64,000 bases of DNA from Chitinivorax sp. PXF-14. GTDB taxonomy: Bacteria > Pseudomonadota > Gammaproteobacteria > Burkholderiales > SCOH01. Within the stretch, counting starts at the first letter, position 1, and every line of letters begins with the position of its first letter. Below, one piece after another: positions 25,301 through 36,741 of this stretch. The position numbers and the translations under genes were made by a program. A model generated the notes under the pieces. The model ran no database searches and was not told the origin of the DNA. It saw only the letters and a program-made list of their open reading frames with translations. The DNA is taken from NCBI RefSeq assembly GCF_040812015.1, contig NZ_JBFNXJ010000001.1:310001-374000 (forward strand), written 5' to 3'.

Positions 25301-25711
25301 ATGAAGCGCGTACAACAAGGTTTTACCCTGATTGAATTGATGATCGTTGTTGCGATCATCGGTATTTTGGCTGCCGTGGCGATCCCGGCCTATCAGGATT
25401 ATGTTTCGAAGGCGAAATTCGGCAATGCGCAAGCGATTGTCGAGGGTTTCAAGACGCCTGTTGGCATTTGCGTGCAGGATCAGGCTGGTGTACTGACAGG
25501 TTGTAGCGCTGGCCTCGCTGGCATTCCGGCTGTGCCGGCGACGATGCCGACCTCGGTTGCTTCTGTCACTGTTACCGATGGGGTTATCACCGTGACTGCT
25601 GATGCCACTGCAGGCGGCAAGACTTCGATTCTGACGCCGGCACTCGATGGCCCGATCGTCAAGTGGGGCCAGACCGGTACTTGTTTGGCTGCCGGTTACT
25701 GCAAGCAATAA
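25301..25711 (+). CDS. Type IV major pilin, copy 2
   Basis: 136 residues from the ATG at 25301, preceded by AAGGAG. It has the same type IV prepilin signal ([13 protein letters not shown]), internal and C-terminal Cys pairs, and differs from copy 1 at two residues only (VGIC for VAIC; VTDG for VTNG). At DNA level the coding regions are also nearly identical, which points to recent duplication or gene conversion, whereas the spacers differ. The leader has a better ribosome binding site than copy 1 (AAGGAG versus CGGGGA), so the two may be made in different amounts. A 52-base palindrome follows. Confidence 0.95.
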   Translation: MKRVQQGFTLIELMIVVAIIGILAAVAIPAYQDYVSKAKFGNAQAIVEGFKTPVGICVQDQAGVLTGCSAGLAGIPAVPATMPTSVASVTVTDGVITVTADATAGGKTSILTPALDGPIVKWGQTGTCLAAGYCKQ

Positions 25712-25750
25712 TTACTGCTGGGTCGTCTGAACGATATCGTTCGACCCGTA

Positions 25751-25802
25751 GTAACGAAAAGAAGAAGCCCCGGCCTAGGCCGGGGCTTCTTCTTTTCGTT
25801 AC
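25751..25802. terminator. 52-base perfect palindrome, bidirectional terminator
   Basis: Arms of 26 bases (25751-25776 and 25777-25802), no mismatch and no spacer; the outer part reads GTAACGAAAAGAAGAAGCC and the core CCGGCCTAGGCCGG. Either strand gives a G+C stem flanked by TTCTTCTTTT, so it can stop transcription from pilin 2 (plus) and from the FixJ-type gene (minus), which ends 26 bases away. Its length is far above that of an ordinary terminator. Confidence 0.8.
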
Positions 25803-25828
25803 GGCGTCAGGTTACTTCAATCCCTTTG

Positions 25829-26437
25829 CTACCCCTTCGACGCCATCACAATCTGCACCAGCTCTGCGACCGAGTGCACGCCCACTTTCTCCATCACCTT
25901 GGCGCGGTGCGCTTCGACGGTCTTGATGCTGATGCCCAGTTCGTCGGCGATGATCTTGTTCAGCTTGCCGGCGACGACGAGTTCCATCACTTCGCGCTCG
26001 CGTGCGGTCAATGAGGCCAGGCGGTTGGCGGCGCCGGCGTTGAGGGATTTGCGTTCGCGGTTGGCGCGGTCCTGTTCCAGGCTTTGCTCGATGGTGTTGA
26101 GCAGGTCGCGGTCGTTGAACGGCTTTTCGAGGAAATCGACGGCGCCGCGTTTGACTGCGCGCACCGCCATCGGCACGTCGCCATGCCCGGTGATGAAGAT
26201 CACGGGGATGTCGTAGTTGAGTGCCTTCAGCTTCTCGTGCAGCTCGGTGCCGCTGATGCCGGGCATGCGCACATCCACGACCAGGCAGCCCGGCGTGGCC
26301 GGGTTGTAGGCCGCCAGGAAAGCCTCGCCCGAGGCATAGCAGGCGATCTTGAGCCCGCGTGATTCGAGCAGCCAGGCGAGCGAGTCGCGCATGGCTTCGT
26401 CGTCATCGACGACAAAAACGGTGGCTTGCTGATCCAT
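25829..26437 (-). CDS. FixJ/TodT-family response regulator
   Basis: 202 residues. Receiver domain 1-120 with acidic pocket D11-D13, phospho-acceptor D55 in VVDVRMPG, T83 in FITGHGD and K105 in LEKPF. A linker of about 20 residues leads to a LuxR-type helix-turn-helix (about 138-195: ASLTAREREVMELVVAGKLNKIIA and SIKTVEAHRAKVM). This is the FixJ/TtrR/TodT subgroup, which activates transcription on phosphorylation. Its sensor partner is the next gene upstream on the same strand (79 bases away). The regulon cannot be read from the sequence. Confidence 0.93.
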   Translation of the reverse strand: MDQQATVFVVDDDEAMRDSLAWLLESRGLKIACYASGEAFLAAYNPATPGCLVVDVRMPGISGTELHEKLKALNYDIPVIFITGHGDVPMAVRAVKRGAVDFLEKPFNDRDLLNTIEQSLEQDRANRERKSLNAGAANRLASLTAREREVMELVVAGKLNKIIADELGISIKTVEAHRAKVMEKVGVHSVAELVQIVMASKG

Positions 26438-26516
26438 ATTGTTCTCCCCTCATATTCTTTGTTGGATGGGCCAGATTCTAAGCTCCTTGCCGCTTGGCGA
26501 CAAACTGCGCAGGTGC

Positions 26517-28550
26517 TCAGGCAAGCACCGGCAAGGTGAAGCGGAAGATCGTCCCGCCGTCCGGGTTGTCTTCCACCCAGAGCTGGCCCTGGTGGAATTC
26601 GATGATCGAGCGGCAGATATTGAGCCCCATGCCCATGCCGTGCGGCTTGGTGGTGAAGAAGGGCTCGAACAGGTGTTCGCGCTTGTCCGGCGCGATGCCG
26701 TGGCCACGGTCGATCACCGCCACCTCAAGCTGTTCCCGGCTGATGCGGCGTACGCGCACGACCAGCGTGCGGTCGTTGAGCGGGGTCTCCAGCATGGCCT
26801 CGATCGCGTTACGGACAAGGTTGACCAGCACCTGCTCGATCATGATGCGGTCGGCGACCACATGCGGCAGTGCCTCGTCGAGCTGTAGCGAGATTTCCAC
26901 GCTGTGCTTGCGCGCATCGATCTCGGCAAAGCCGACGGCGGCCTCGATGATTTCGCCGATCTCGCAGCTGCTGCGGTCGGGCTCGCTGGTGCGCACGAAC
27001 TCGCGGATGCGGCGGATGATCTTGCCCGCGCGCTCGGCCTGGAAGCTGGCTTTCTGCATGACGGGCAATAGGTCCTGCACGTTCACGTTGTTGCTTTGCA
27101 GGCGCGTGACGCAGCCGTTGCAGTAATTGGTGATCGCCGCCAATGGCTGGTTGAGCTCGTGCGCGAGGCTCGATGCCATTTCGCCCATGGTGATCAGGCG
27201 CGACGTTGATTGCAGGCGTTCTAGCTGTTGGCGGTAGAGCTCTTCGGCCTCGATGCGTTCGGTGACGTCGGTGGAGATTTCCATGCGCACCGTGCGCCCA
27301 TCCACCCATTTGATCGGGCGGCTGCGGATGTGATACCAGCGGCTGCTGACCGGATCCTGTTCCTCGACATCGAAGGCGGCGCCGTGCTTGCGGCGGCGCT
27401 GCTGATGGGATTGGTCGATGGCGCAGACCTTGGCGTCGGGCAGGCTCGCTTCGCTTGGCGCCTTGAACTGTTGATTGACGAACAGGAGCTCGTTGCTCTC
27501 CATGTCGGACACCAGCACGCCTGCATCGAGGCCTTCGAGCACGGCCACGAAACGTTCGTACGCGGCCTCGAGCGCTTCGCGCGAGCGCAGGCGCTCGGTG
27601 ATGTCGGTCAGTGCGGCCATCCAGCCGGTCTGCCGGCCTTCCGAGTCGATCAGCGGCGAGACGTGGAACAGCACATAGATCAGGCTGTCGTCCCTACGCT
27701 TGATCATCAGCTCGAAGCCGCTCTTCTCGACCTTGCCCTGGAAGGTCAGGTCGAGGTTGTACTGGTGCGGCTCGGTGCCTTTCTCGGGCCAGTAGGGGTA
27801 GGGCGGCACGCAGCCGATCAACTCGTCCTCGCTGAAGCCCGTCAACTCGCAGAAGGCCGGGTTGACATAGGTGATGCGGCGGTTGAGGTCGATTGCGCGC
27901 ATGCCGGTCGAGAGTGAATCCTCCATCGCCTTGCGGAAGCTCGATTCGGCGCGCAAGGCCTGTTCGGCCTGCTTGCGGCCGGTGATATCGTGCGCCACCG
28001 CGTACATCAGGCCCTCGTCGAGCTCCGGGTTGACGGCCCAGGCCAGCCACTTGTAGCTGCCATCCTTGCAGCGGAAGCGGTTCTCGAAATAGATCGACGG
28101 CTCGCCGGTCGACAGCTTGCGCGTTTCGCCGCGCGTCGCCACCACGTCATTGGGATGGACGTAGGTGAAATAGGTCGATTTGAGCAGCTCGGCCGAGCTA
28201 TAGCCGAGGATGCGCGTGAAGGCTGGGTTGACGCGCTTGAAATAGCCATCGAGCCCGACGATGCCGAGCATGTCGAGCGACAGGTTGAAGAAGCGGTCGC
28301 GCTCTGTCTCGGCCTGTACGCGCTGGCCGATGTGGCGGCGCAGCGCCCACACGGTCGAGCCGGTGACGGCAACCAGCACGATGGCGAGCAGGCCGAGCAA
28401 CAGCTGCTGGCCGAACTGCAGCGTGAGCAGGATGAAGCCCGAGACGACGGCCGCGCCCGCCACGATCAGGGCGGCGAAGACCGGCGGACGCATGAACCAG
28501 CGTTTCACGTCCGGGGCGGGCTGGCTGGATTCGGTGGGGGCTGGCGGCAT
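26517..28550 (-). CDS. Three-PAS membrane sensor histidine kinase
   Basis: 677 residues. Two adjacent membrane helices (about 22-42 and 48-70) with almost no periplasmic loop are followed by three PAS/PAC modules (about 83-205, 207-330, 335-440; examples VNPAFTRILGYSS, VNPAFCELTGFSE, LLFVNQQFK). HisKA is GEMASSLAHELNQPLAAITNY with its His near residue 460, and the ATPase domain has NLVRNAIEAM, DRGHGI and GMGMGLNICRSIIE. The HELNQPL box is that of the FixL/DctS class, the usual partners of FixJ-type regulators such as the one encoded next. No heme-binding FixL signature was identified; the signal is unknown, and internal (redox, oxygen or small molecule) sensing is likely. Confidence 0.9.
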   Translation of the reverse strand: MPPAPTESSQPAPDVKRWFMRPPVFAALIVAGAAVVSGFILLTLQFGQQLLLGLLAIVLVAVTGSTVWALRRHIGQRVQAETERDRFFNLSLDMLGIVGLDGYFKRVNPAFTRILGYSSAELLKSTYFTYVHPNDVVATRGETRKLSTGEPSIYFENRFRCKDGSYKWLAWAVNPELDEGLMYAVAHDITGRKQAEQALRAESSFRKAMEDSLSTGMRAIDLNRRITYVNPAFCELTGFSEDELIGCVPPYPYWPEKGTEPHQYNLDLTFQGKVEKSGFELMIKRRDDSLIYVLFHVSPLIDSEGRQTGWMAALTDITERLRSREALEAAYERFVAVLEGLDAGVLVSDMESNELLFVNQQFKAPSEASLPDAKVCAIDQSHQQRRRKHGAAFDVEEQDPVSSRWYHIRSRPIKWVDGRTVRMEISTDVTERIEAEELYRQQLERLQSTSRLITMGEMASSLAHELNQPLAAITNYCNGCVTRLQSNNVNVQDLLPVMQKASFQAERAGKIIRRIREFVRTSEPDRSSCEIGEIIEAAVGFAEIDARKHSVEISLQLDEALPHVVADRIMIEQVLVNLVRNAIEAMLETPLNDRTLVVRVRRISREQLEVAVIDRGHGIAPDKREHLFEPFFTTKPHGMGMGLNICRSIIEFHQGQLWVEDNPDGGTIFRFTLPVLA

Positions 28551-28754
28551 GGCGGCGATTCAAGCGACAAAGCGGCAAGGCCGCGATGATACCGTGCCTT
28601 GCCGCTTCAAACCCATTCTCGATCGTGCCGTGCAACCGTGAGCGGGGCTCATGTGCGGCTCGCAGCCCTCATGTATGGCGCATACATGCCGGTTTCTGCG
28701 CATCGCCCCGCCGACGGCTGCCCGCGGCAGAGCGCGAGCAGGTTCTCCGGTGAT

Positions 28755-28793
28755 AAAAAATGGCGCGGCGGGACTCTCGGCCCGGCCCGCGCC
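28755..28793 (-). terminator. Terminator after lpdA
   Basis: On the minus strand GGCGCGG ... CCGCGCC (28793-28762) followed by ATTTTTT, just past the lpdA stop; it ends the pyruvate dehydrogenase transcript. The remaining bases 28551-28754 hold nothing I recognise besides the upstream region of the sensor kinase. Confidence 0.8.
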
Positions 28794-28799
28794 GACAGG

Positions 28800-30578
28800 T
28801 TACTTTTTACGCTGCGGTGGCAGATCGGTGCACACGCCTTCGAACACTTCTGCCGCCATGCCGATCGACTCGCCCAGCGTCGGGTGCGGGTGGATCGTCT
28901 TGCCGATATCGGTCGGATCGCAGCCCATCTCGATCGCCAGGCACAACTCGCCGATCATGTCGCCGGCGTGGGTGCCGACGATGCCGCCGCCGATGATGCG
29001 ATGCGTGGCCTCGTCGAAGATCAGTTTGGTGAAGCCCTCGTCACGACCGTTGGCGATGGCGCGGCCCGATGCCGCCCACGGGAACACCGATTTGCCGATC
29101 TTGATGCCCTGCGCCTTGGCCTGCTCCTCGGTGAGGCCGACCCAGGCGACTTCGGGATCGGTGTAGGCGACCGACGGGATCACGCGGGCATCGAAGAAGG
29201 CCTTGTGGCCGGCGGCGTTCTCGGCCGCGACGTGGGCTTCGTGTACTGCCTTGTGCGCCAGCATTGGCTGGCCGACCAGATCGCCGATGGCGAAGATGTG
29301 CGGGACGTTGGTGCGCATCTGCTTGTCGACGTCGATGAAACCGCGGTCGGTGACGGCAACGCCGGCGTTTTCGGCGCCGATCAGCTTGCCGTTTGGCGCG
29401 CGGCCAGCGGCGACGAGCACCATGTCGTAGCGCTGTGGCTCGGCCGGCGCCTGCTCACCTTCGAAAGTCACCCAGATGCCGTCCGGCTTGGCTTCGACTG
29501 CGACGGTCTTGGTCTTCAGCATGATGCGGTCGAAGCGATGTTCGTTCATCTTCTGCCAGACCTTGACCAGATCACGGTCGGCGCCCTGCATTAGGCCGTC
29601 GAGCATTTCGACGACGTCGAGGCGGGTGCCCAGTGTCGAGTACACCGTGCCCATTTCGAGGCCGATGATGCCGCCACCGATGATCAGCATCTTGCCGGGG
29701 ATCTGACGTAACTCCAGCGCGCCGGTCGAGTCGATGATTCGCGGGTCTTCGGGAATGAAGGGCAGCTTCATCACGCGCGAGCCGGCGGCGATGATGGCCT
29801 TCTGGAACTTGATGACCTTCTTCTCGCCCGTCTTGTCCTGGCCGTTGCCGGTCGTCAGCTCGACTTCGAGATGATGCGGATCGAGGAAGCGGCCAACGCC
29901 GCGCACGACCTCGACCTTGCGTGTCTTGGCCATGCCGGCCAGGCCACCGGTCAGCTTGCCGACGACTTTTTCCTTGTAGCCGCGCAGGCCGTCGAGGTCG
30001 ATCTTCGGTTCGCCGAAAACGATGCCGTTGGCGGCAAGGTGCTTGGCCTCGTCGATCACCGCAGCGTTGTGCAGCAAGGCTTTCGACGGGATGCAGCCGA
30101 CGTTGAGGCAGACGCCGCCGAGCGTTGCGTAGCGCTCGACCAGCACCGTCTTCATGCCGAGATCGGCCGAGCGGAAGGCGGCGGAGTAGCCGCCGGGGCC
30201 GGCGCCGAGCACCAGCATCTCGGTTTCGATGTCGGTGCCGCCGCTGTGGCTGGCGGCAGCCGGTGTCGGGGCGGGTGCGGGGCCAGGCTGGGAGGCAATA
30301 GGGGCGGCGCTTGCAGCCGGGCTGGAGGCCGCGCCAGTGGCCGCTTCCAGCGTCAGGATGACGGAGCCCTCGCCAACCTTGTCGCCAACCTTGATGTTGA
30401 CGGCCTGCACCACGCCGGCGGCCGTTGCCGGCACGTCCATCGTGGCTTTGTCGGTTTCCAGCGTGATCAGCGCGTCGTCGACGGCAATCGTGTCGCCGGC
30501 CTTGACCGCGACCTCGATCACCGCGACGTCGTTGAAGCCGCCGATATCGGGCACTTGGAGTTCGATTACATTGCTCAT
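28800..30578 (-). CDS. lpdA: Dihydrolipoyl dehydrogenase (E3) with N-terminal lipoyl domain
   Basis: 592 residues from the ATG at 30578 (MSNVIELQVPDIGG); the upstream in-frame extension is leader sequence. Residues 1-78 are a lipoyl domain with the modified Lys in [11 protein letters not shown], then an Ala/Pro linker (about 85-115). The flavoprotein part has the FAD site LVLGAGPGGYSAAF, the redox disulfide GGVCLNVGCIPSKALLH, the NAD site IIGGGIIGLEMG, and the C-terminal His-Glu pair in TIHPHPTLGES. It reoxidises dihydrolipoamide with NAD. An E3 with its own lipoyl domain is known in Neisseria-like pyruvate dehydrogenase complexes. Last gene of the aceE-aceF-lpdA row. Confidence 0.96.
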   Translation of the reverse strand: MSNVIELQVPDIGGFNDVAVIEVAVKAGDTIAVDDALITLETDKATMDVPATAAGVVQAVNIKVGDKVGEGSVILTLEAATGAASSPAASAAPIASQPGPAPAPTPAAASHSGGTDIETEMLVLGAGPGGYSAAFRSADLGMKTVLVERYATLGGVCLNVGCIPSKALLHNAAVIDEAKHLAANGIVFGEPKIDLDGLRGYKEKVVGKLTGGLAGMAKTRKVEVVRGVGRFLDPHHLEVELTTGNGQDKTGEKKVIKFQKAIIAAGSRVMKLPFIPEDPRIIDSTGALELRQIPGKMLIIGGGIIGLEMGTVYSTLGTRLDVVEMLDGLMQGADRDLVKVWQKMNEHRFDRIMLKTKTVAVEAKPDGIWVTFEGEQAPAEPQRYDMVLVAAGRAPNGKLIGAENAGVAVTDRGFIDVDKQMRTNVPHIFAIGDLVGQPMLAHKAVHEAHVAAENAAGHKAFFDARVIPSVAYTDPEVAWVGLTEEQAKAQGIKIGKSVFPWAASGRAIANGRDEGFTKLIFDEATHRIIGGGIVGTHAGDMIGELCLAIEMGCDPTDIGKTIHPHPTLGESIGMAAEVFEGVCTDLPPQRKK

Positions 30579-30605
30579 GCAAGCAATCCTATGAATAGAG
30601 TTGGT

Positions 30606-30639
30606 CTGCTGGCGCCGGGCGCGAGCCCGACGCCAGCAG
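30606..30639 (-). other. Long intercistronic hairpin between aceF and lpdA
   Basis: CTGCTGGCG ... CGCCAGCAG (outer arms, 9 bases) and CGGGC-GCGA-GCCCG (inner arms, 5 bases) separated by one unpaired pair: a 34-base imperfect palindrome with a 4-base loop. There is no following T-run, so it is more likely an mRNA stability or processing element that tunes the E2/E3 ratio than a terminator. Confidence 0.5.
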
Positions 30640-30680
30640 TTGTTCGGTGGGCCGCAACGCGCACCCACCCTACATGTGCA

Positions 30681-32327
30681 TCACAGCATCAGGCGGCGGA
30701 TGTCGCCCAGGACTTGGCCGAGATACGTGGTGAAGCGGGCCGCCGAGGCGCCGTCGATCACGCGGTGATCGTAGCTCAGGCTCAGCGGCAGCATCAGGCG
30801 CGGCGCGAATTCCTTGCCGTTCCACACCGGCTTGATCGCCGATTTTGAGACGCCGAGGATCGCCACTTCCGGCGCGTTGACGATGGGCGTGAACGCCGTC
30901 CCGCCGACGCCGCCCAAGCTGGAGATCGAGAAGCAGCCGCCTTGCATGTCGGTCGGCAGCAGCTTGCCGTCACGCGCCTTGGCTGCCAGCGCGCCAGATT
31001 CATTGGCCAACTCGATCAGCGATTTCTTGTCGGCATCCTTGATCACCGGCACGACCAGGCCGTTCGGCGTGTCGGCCGCGAAGCCGATGTGGAAGTACTG
31101 CTTCAGCACCAGGTTGTCGCCATCGAGCGAGGCGTTGAACTCGGGGAATTTCTTCAGCGCGGCGACCGCTGCCTTGATCAGGAAGGTGAGCGGGGTCAGC
31201 TTCACATCCTGCTTCTTCAGCTCGTCACCCATCTGCTTGCGGAAGGCTTCCATCTCGGTGATGTCGGCCTCGTCGAATTGCGTGACGTGCGGAATCATCA
31301 CCCAGTTGCGCGCGAGGTTGGCGCCGGAAATCTTCTTGATGCGCGACAGCGGTTTGGTTTCGATCGCGCCGAACTTGGCGAAATCGACCTTGGGCCAGGG
31401 CAGCAGGTCGAGCCCGACGCCGGTGCCGGCGGCTGCCGGTGCGGCAGCGGCGGGCGAGGTCAGCACGCCCTTGACGAAGGCTTTGACGTCGTCTTCGAGA
31501 ATGCGGCCCTTGGGGCCGGAGCCCTTGACGCGGCCGAGATCGGCGCCGAGCTCGCGGGCGAACTTACGCACCGAGGGGCTGGCGAACGCGGACTTGAATC
31601 CCGCCTCATCGACTACTGCGCTGGCAGCGGCCACTGGCGCGGCTTTCGGGGCGGCTGGCGCCGGCGCTGGAACGGGTGCTGCGGTAGCCGGTGTTGTTGA
31701 TGCTGCCGCTGCCTGCGGTGCAGGTGCCGCGCCGCTCGCCGCGACGGTGATCACCAGGTCGCCCTGCGTCACCTTGTCGCCAACCTTGACGGCAACGCTC
31801 TGCACCACACCGGCCGCGCTCGATGGCACGTCCATCGTGGCCTTGTCGGTTTCGAGCGTGATCAAGGTGTCATCGACCTTGACCGTGTCGCCGGCCTTGA
31901 CCGCGACTTCGATCACGTCGACACCGTTGAAATTGCCGATGTCGGGTACGCGGACTTCCACCGTGCCGCCACTGGCGGCTGGTGCAGCAGGTGCTGGGGC
32001 CGCTGCTGGAGCCGGGGTTACGGGGGCTGGTGCCGACGCAGGTGCCGGGGCGGGTGCTGGCGCGGCAGCTTGTGGCGCAGCCGCCGTAGCGCCTGCTGCT
32101 TCCACCACCACGATCACCGAGCCTTCGCTGACCTTGTCGCCTACCTTGATCTTCACTTCCTTGACCACGCCGGCGGCCGATGCGGGCACATCCATCGTGG
32201 CCTTGTCGGTTTCCAGCGTGATCAGCGTGTCGTCCACGGCGATGGTGTCGCCGGCCTTCACCGCAACATCGATCACCGCTACCGCGTCGAATCCACCGAT
32301 ATCGGGGACTTTGATTTCAATCGTCAT
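30681..32327 (-). CDS. aceF: Dihydrolipoyllysine-residue acetyltransferase (E2 of pyruvate dehydrogenase)
   Basis: 548 residues. Two lipoyl domains (1-76 and about 118-192), each with [11 protein letters not shown], are joined by long Ala/Pro-rich flexible linkers. The peripheral-subunit-binding domain (about 248-286) reads [20 protein letters not shown] and GRILEDDV. The catalytic domain (about 315-548) ends with [17 protein letters not shown], holding the active-site His and Asp. It forms the core that transfers acetyl to CoA. Thirteen bases separate it from the aceE stop upstream. The lipoyl domains are almost word-for-word copies of the one in LpdA. Confidence 0.97.
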   Translation of the reverse strand: MTIEIKVPDIGGFDAVAVIDVAVKAGDTIAVDDTLITLETDKATMDVPASAAGVVKEVKIKVGDKVSEGSVIVVVEAAGATAAAPQAAAPAPAPAPASAPAPVTPAPAAAPAPAAPAASGGTVEVRVPDIGNFNGVDVIEVAVKAGDTVKVDDTLITLETDKATMDVPSSAAGVVQSVAVKVGDKVTQGDLVITVAASGAAPAPQAAAASTTPATAAPVPAPAPAAPKAAPVAAASAVVDEAGFKSAFASPSVRKFARELGADLGRVKGSGPKGRILEDDVKAFVKGVLTSPAAAAPAAAGTGVGLDLLPWPKVDFAKFGAIETKPLSRIKKISGANLARNWVMIPHVTQFDEADITEMEAFRKQMGDELKKQDVKLTPLTFLIKAAVAALKKFPEFNASLDGDNLVLKQYFHIGFAADTPNGLVVPVIKDADKKSLIELANESGALAAKARDGKLLPTDMQGGCFSISSLGGVGGTAFTPIVNAPEVAILGVSKSAIKPVWNGKEFAPRLMLPLSLSYDHRVIDGASAARFTTYLGQVLGDIRRLML

Positions 32328-32340
32328 CTCGTCGTCCCCC

Positions 32341-34995
<2,655 letters not shown>

Positions 34996-35133
34996 GGTGT
35001 GCGCTTCCTTGTTGAATTTGCAGTGATGAGTCCGTCGCGGATGGCGCGGCGGACACGGCATTCGTGTTATAGCTCTATTCGCGGGGTGATGCGGATTACA
35101 CACGCCGGGCGCAACGGCTTGAATTGGGAATAA

Positions 35134-35166
35134 CCCGGAAAACCGGGGTATCACAGGGAAAGTCCC
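35134..35166. promoter_or_regulatory. Two short palindromes between aceE and glcD
   Basis: CCCGG-AAAA-CCGGG (35134-35147) and GGGA-AAG-TCCC (35156-35166) in the 254-base divergent region. They are candidates for a regulator of one or both carbon-use operons. They do not match the PdhR consensus I know. Bases 34996-35249 otherwise contain no gene. Confidence 0.35.
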
Positions 35167-35249
35167 TAGGTTCGCTTCTGTGGCCGATTGCGTGGTCTAC
35201 ACTCGTAGCGGACAATGCCCCGAAAACGCGCCGAGAGAGCCCCCGCACG

Positions 35250-36728
35250 ATGCCTAGCGTCCCCCGCCCCGATGTCGGCCTCCACACCATGCTGCGCGCG
35301 CTGCAAGCGGCCGCGCCGCAACTCGCGCTGCTGAGCGACACCGAAGATACCCGCCCGTATGAATGCGACGGCCTGTCGGCCTATCGCGAGACCCCGTGGA
35401 TCGTGGCGCTGCCAACGAGCGAGGCCGAGGTGGTGGCGGTGCTGCAGACCTGCGCGGCACAGGGCGTGCCGGTGGTGGCGCGTGGCGCCGGTACAGGCCT
35501 GTCGGGCGGCGCCCTGCCGCTGTCCAACGGTGTGCTGCTGTCGCTGGCCCGGCTCAACCGCATCGTGGCGCTCGACCCGCTGGGTCGCACCGCGCGGGTG
35601 CAGCCCGGCGTGCGCAATCTGGCGATCTCCGAGGCGGCCGCGCCGCACGGCCTCTACTATGCGCCCGACCCGTCGAGCCAGATCGCCTGCAGCATCGGCG
35701 GCAACGTGGCCGAAAACGCCGGCGGTGTGCATTGCCTCAAGTATGGCCTCACCGTGAACAACATCCTGCGCCTGCGCGTGGTGACCATCGACGGCGAGGT
35801 GCTCGACATCGGCTCGGAGGCGCTCGACAGCCCCGGCTTCGACCTGCTGGCGCTGATGATAGGCTCGGAAGGGCTGCTCGGCGTGGTCACCGAAGTCACC
35901 GTCAAGCTGCTGCCACGCCCCGAGCTCGCGCAGGTAGCGCTGGCGGCGTTTGCCAGCGTCGAGGCAGCCGGCGACGCGGTGGCGGCCATCATCGCCGCCG
36001 GCATCATCCCGGCCGGCCTCGAAATGATGGACAAGCCCGCGACAGCGGCGGCCGAGGCCTTCGTGCACGCGGGCTATCCGCTCGATGCCGAGGCCATCCT
36101 GCTGTGCGAAGCCGACGGCACGCCGGAGGAGGTGGCCGACGAAATCGCGCGCGTGACCGCGCTGCTGCGTGATTGCGGTGCAAGCGAGATCCGCGTGTCG
36201 CAATCGGAGGCAGAGCGCATGAAGTTCTGGGCCGGCCGCAAGGGTGCCTTTCCCGCCGCCGGGCGGCTGAGCCCCGATTACTACTGCATGGACGGCACGA
36301 TCCCGCGCAAGGCCCTGGCGCGCGTGCTGCGCGGCATCGCCGAGTTGTCGCGCGAGTTCGGCCTGCGCTGCGTCAATGTGTTCCATGCCGGTGACGGCAA
36401 CCTGCACCCGCTGATCCTCTACGATGCCTCGAAGCCGGAGCAGCTCCATCGCGCCGAGGCATACGGCGCCAGGATACTCGAGCTGTGCGTCGAGGTCGGC
36501 GGCACCATTACCGGCGAACACGGCGTGGGCATGGAGAAGATCAACCAGATGTGCGTGCAGTTCGCCGCAGCCGAGCTGATGCTGTTCCACGCGATCAAGC
36601 ACGCCTTCGACCCCGCCGAGCTGCTGAACCCGGGCAAGGCGATCCCGACGCTGCATCGCTGCGCCGAATACGGCGCGATGCACGTCCACCACGGGCAGCT
36701 GCCGTATCCCGAGCTGCCGCGTTTCTGA
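35250..36728 (+). CDS. glcD: Glycolate oxidase subunit GlcD (FAD-linked)
   Basis: 492 residues from the ATG at 35250. The PCMH-type FAD-binding domain (about 45-225) has VPVVARGAGTGLSGGALPL and YAPDPSSQIACSIGGNVAENAGGVHCLKYG; the C-terminal domain ends with NVFHAGDGNLHPLI and GGTITGEHGVGMEKI, which hold the conserved His/Asp and His of the GlcD/D-lactate dehydrogenase family. With GlcE and GlcF it oxidises glycolate to glyoxylate and passes electrons to the quinone pool. glcE begins 13 bases after. A longer in-frame N-terminus reaching 35124 would cover the divergent promoter and was rejected. Confidence 0.93.
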   Translation: MPSVPRPDVGLHTMLRALQAAAPQLALLSDTEDTRPYECDGLSAYRETPWIVALPTSEAEVVAVLQTCAAQGVPVVARGAGTGLSGGALPLSNGVLLSLARLNRIVALDPLGRTARVQPGVRNLAISEAAAPHGLYYAPDPSSQIACSIGGNVAENAGGVHCLKYGLTVNNILRLRVVTIDGEVLDIGSEALDSPGFDLLALMIGSEGLLGVVTEVTVKLLPRPELAQVALAAFASVEAAGDAVAAIIAAGIIPAGLEMMDKPATAAAEAFVHAGYPLDAEAILLCEADGTPEEVADEIARVTALLRDCGASEIRVSQSEAERMKFWAGRKGAFPAAGRLSPDYYCMDGTIPRKALARVLRGIAELSREFGLRCVNVFHAGDGNLHPLILYDASKPEQLHRAEAYGARILELCVEVGGTITGEHGVGMEKINQMCVQFAAAELMLFHAIKHAFDPAELLNPGKAIPTLHRCAEYGAMHVHHGQLPYPELPRF

Positions 36729-36741
36729 GCCGCGTTTTCGA

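Noticed and set aside
28800-32327. A third lipoyl domain, on the E3 subunit, as a novelty
   Set aside because: E3 enzymes with an N-terminal lipoyl domain are already known from Neisseria-type pyruvate dehydrogenase complexes.
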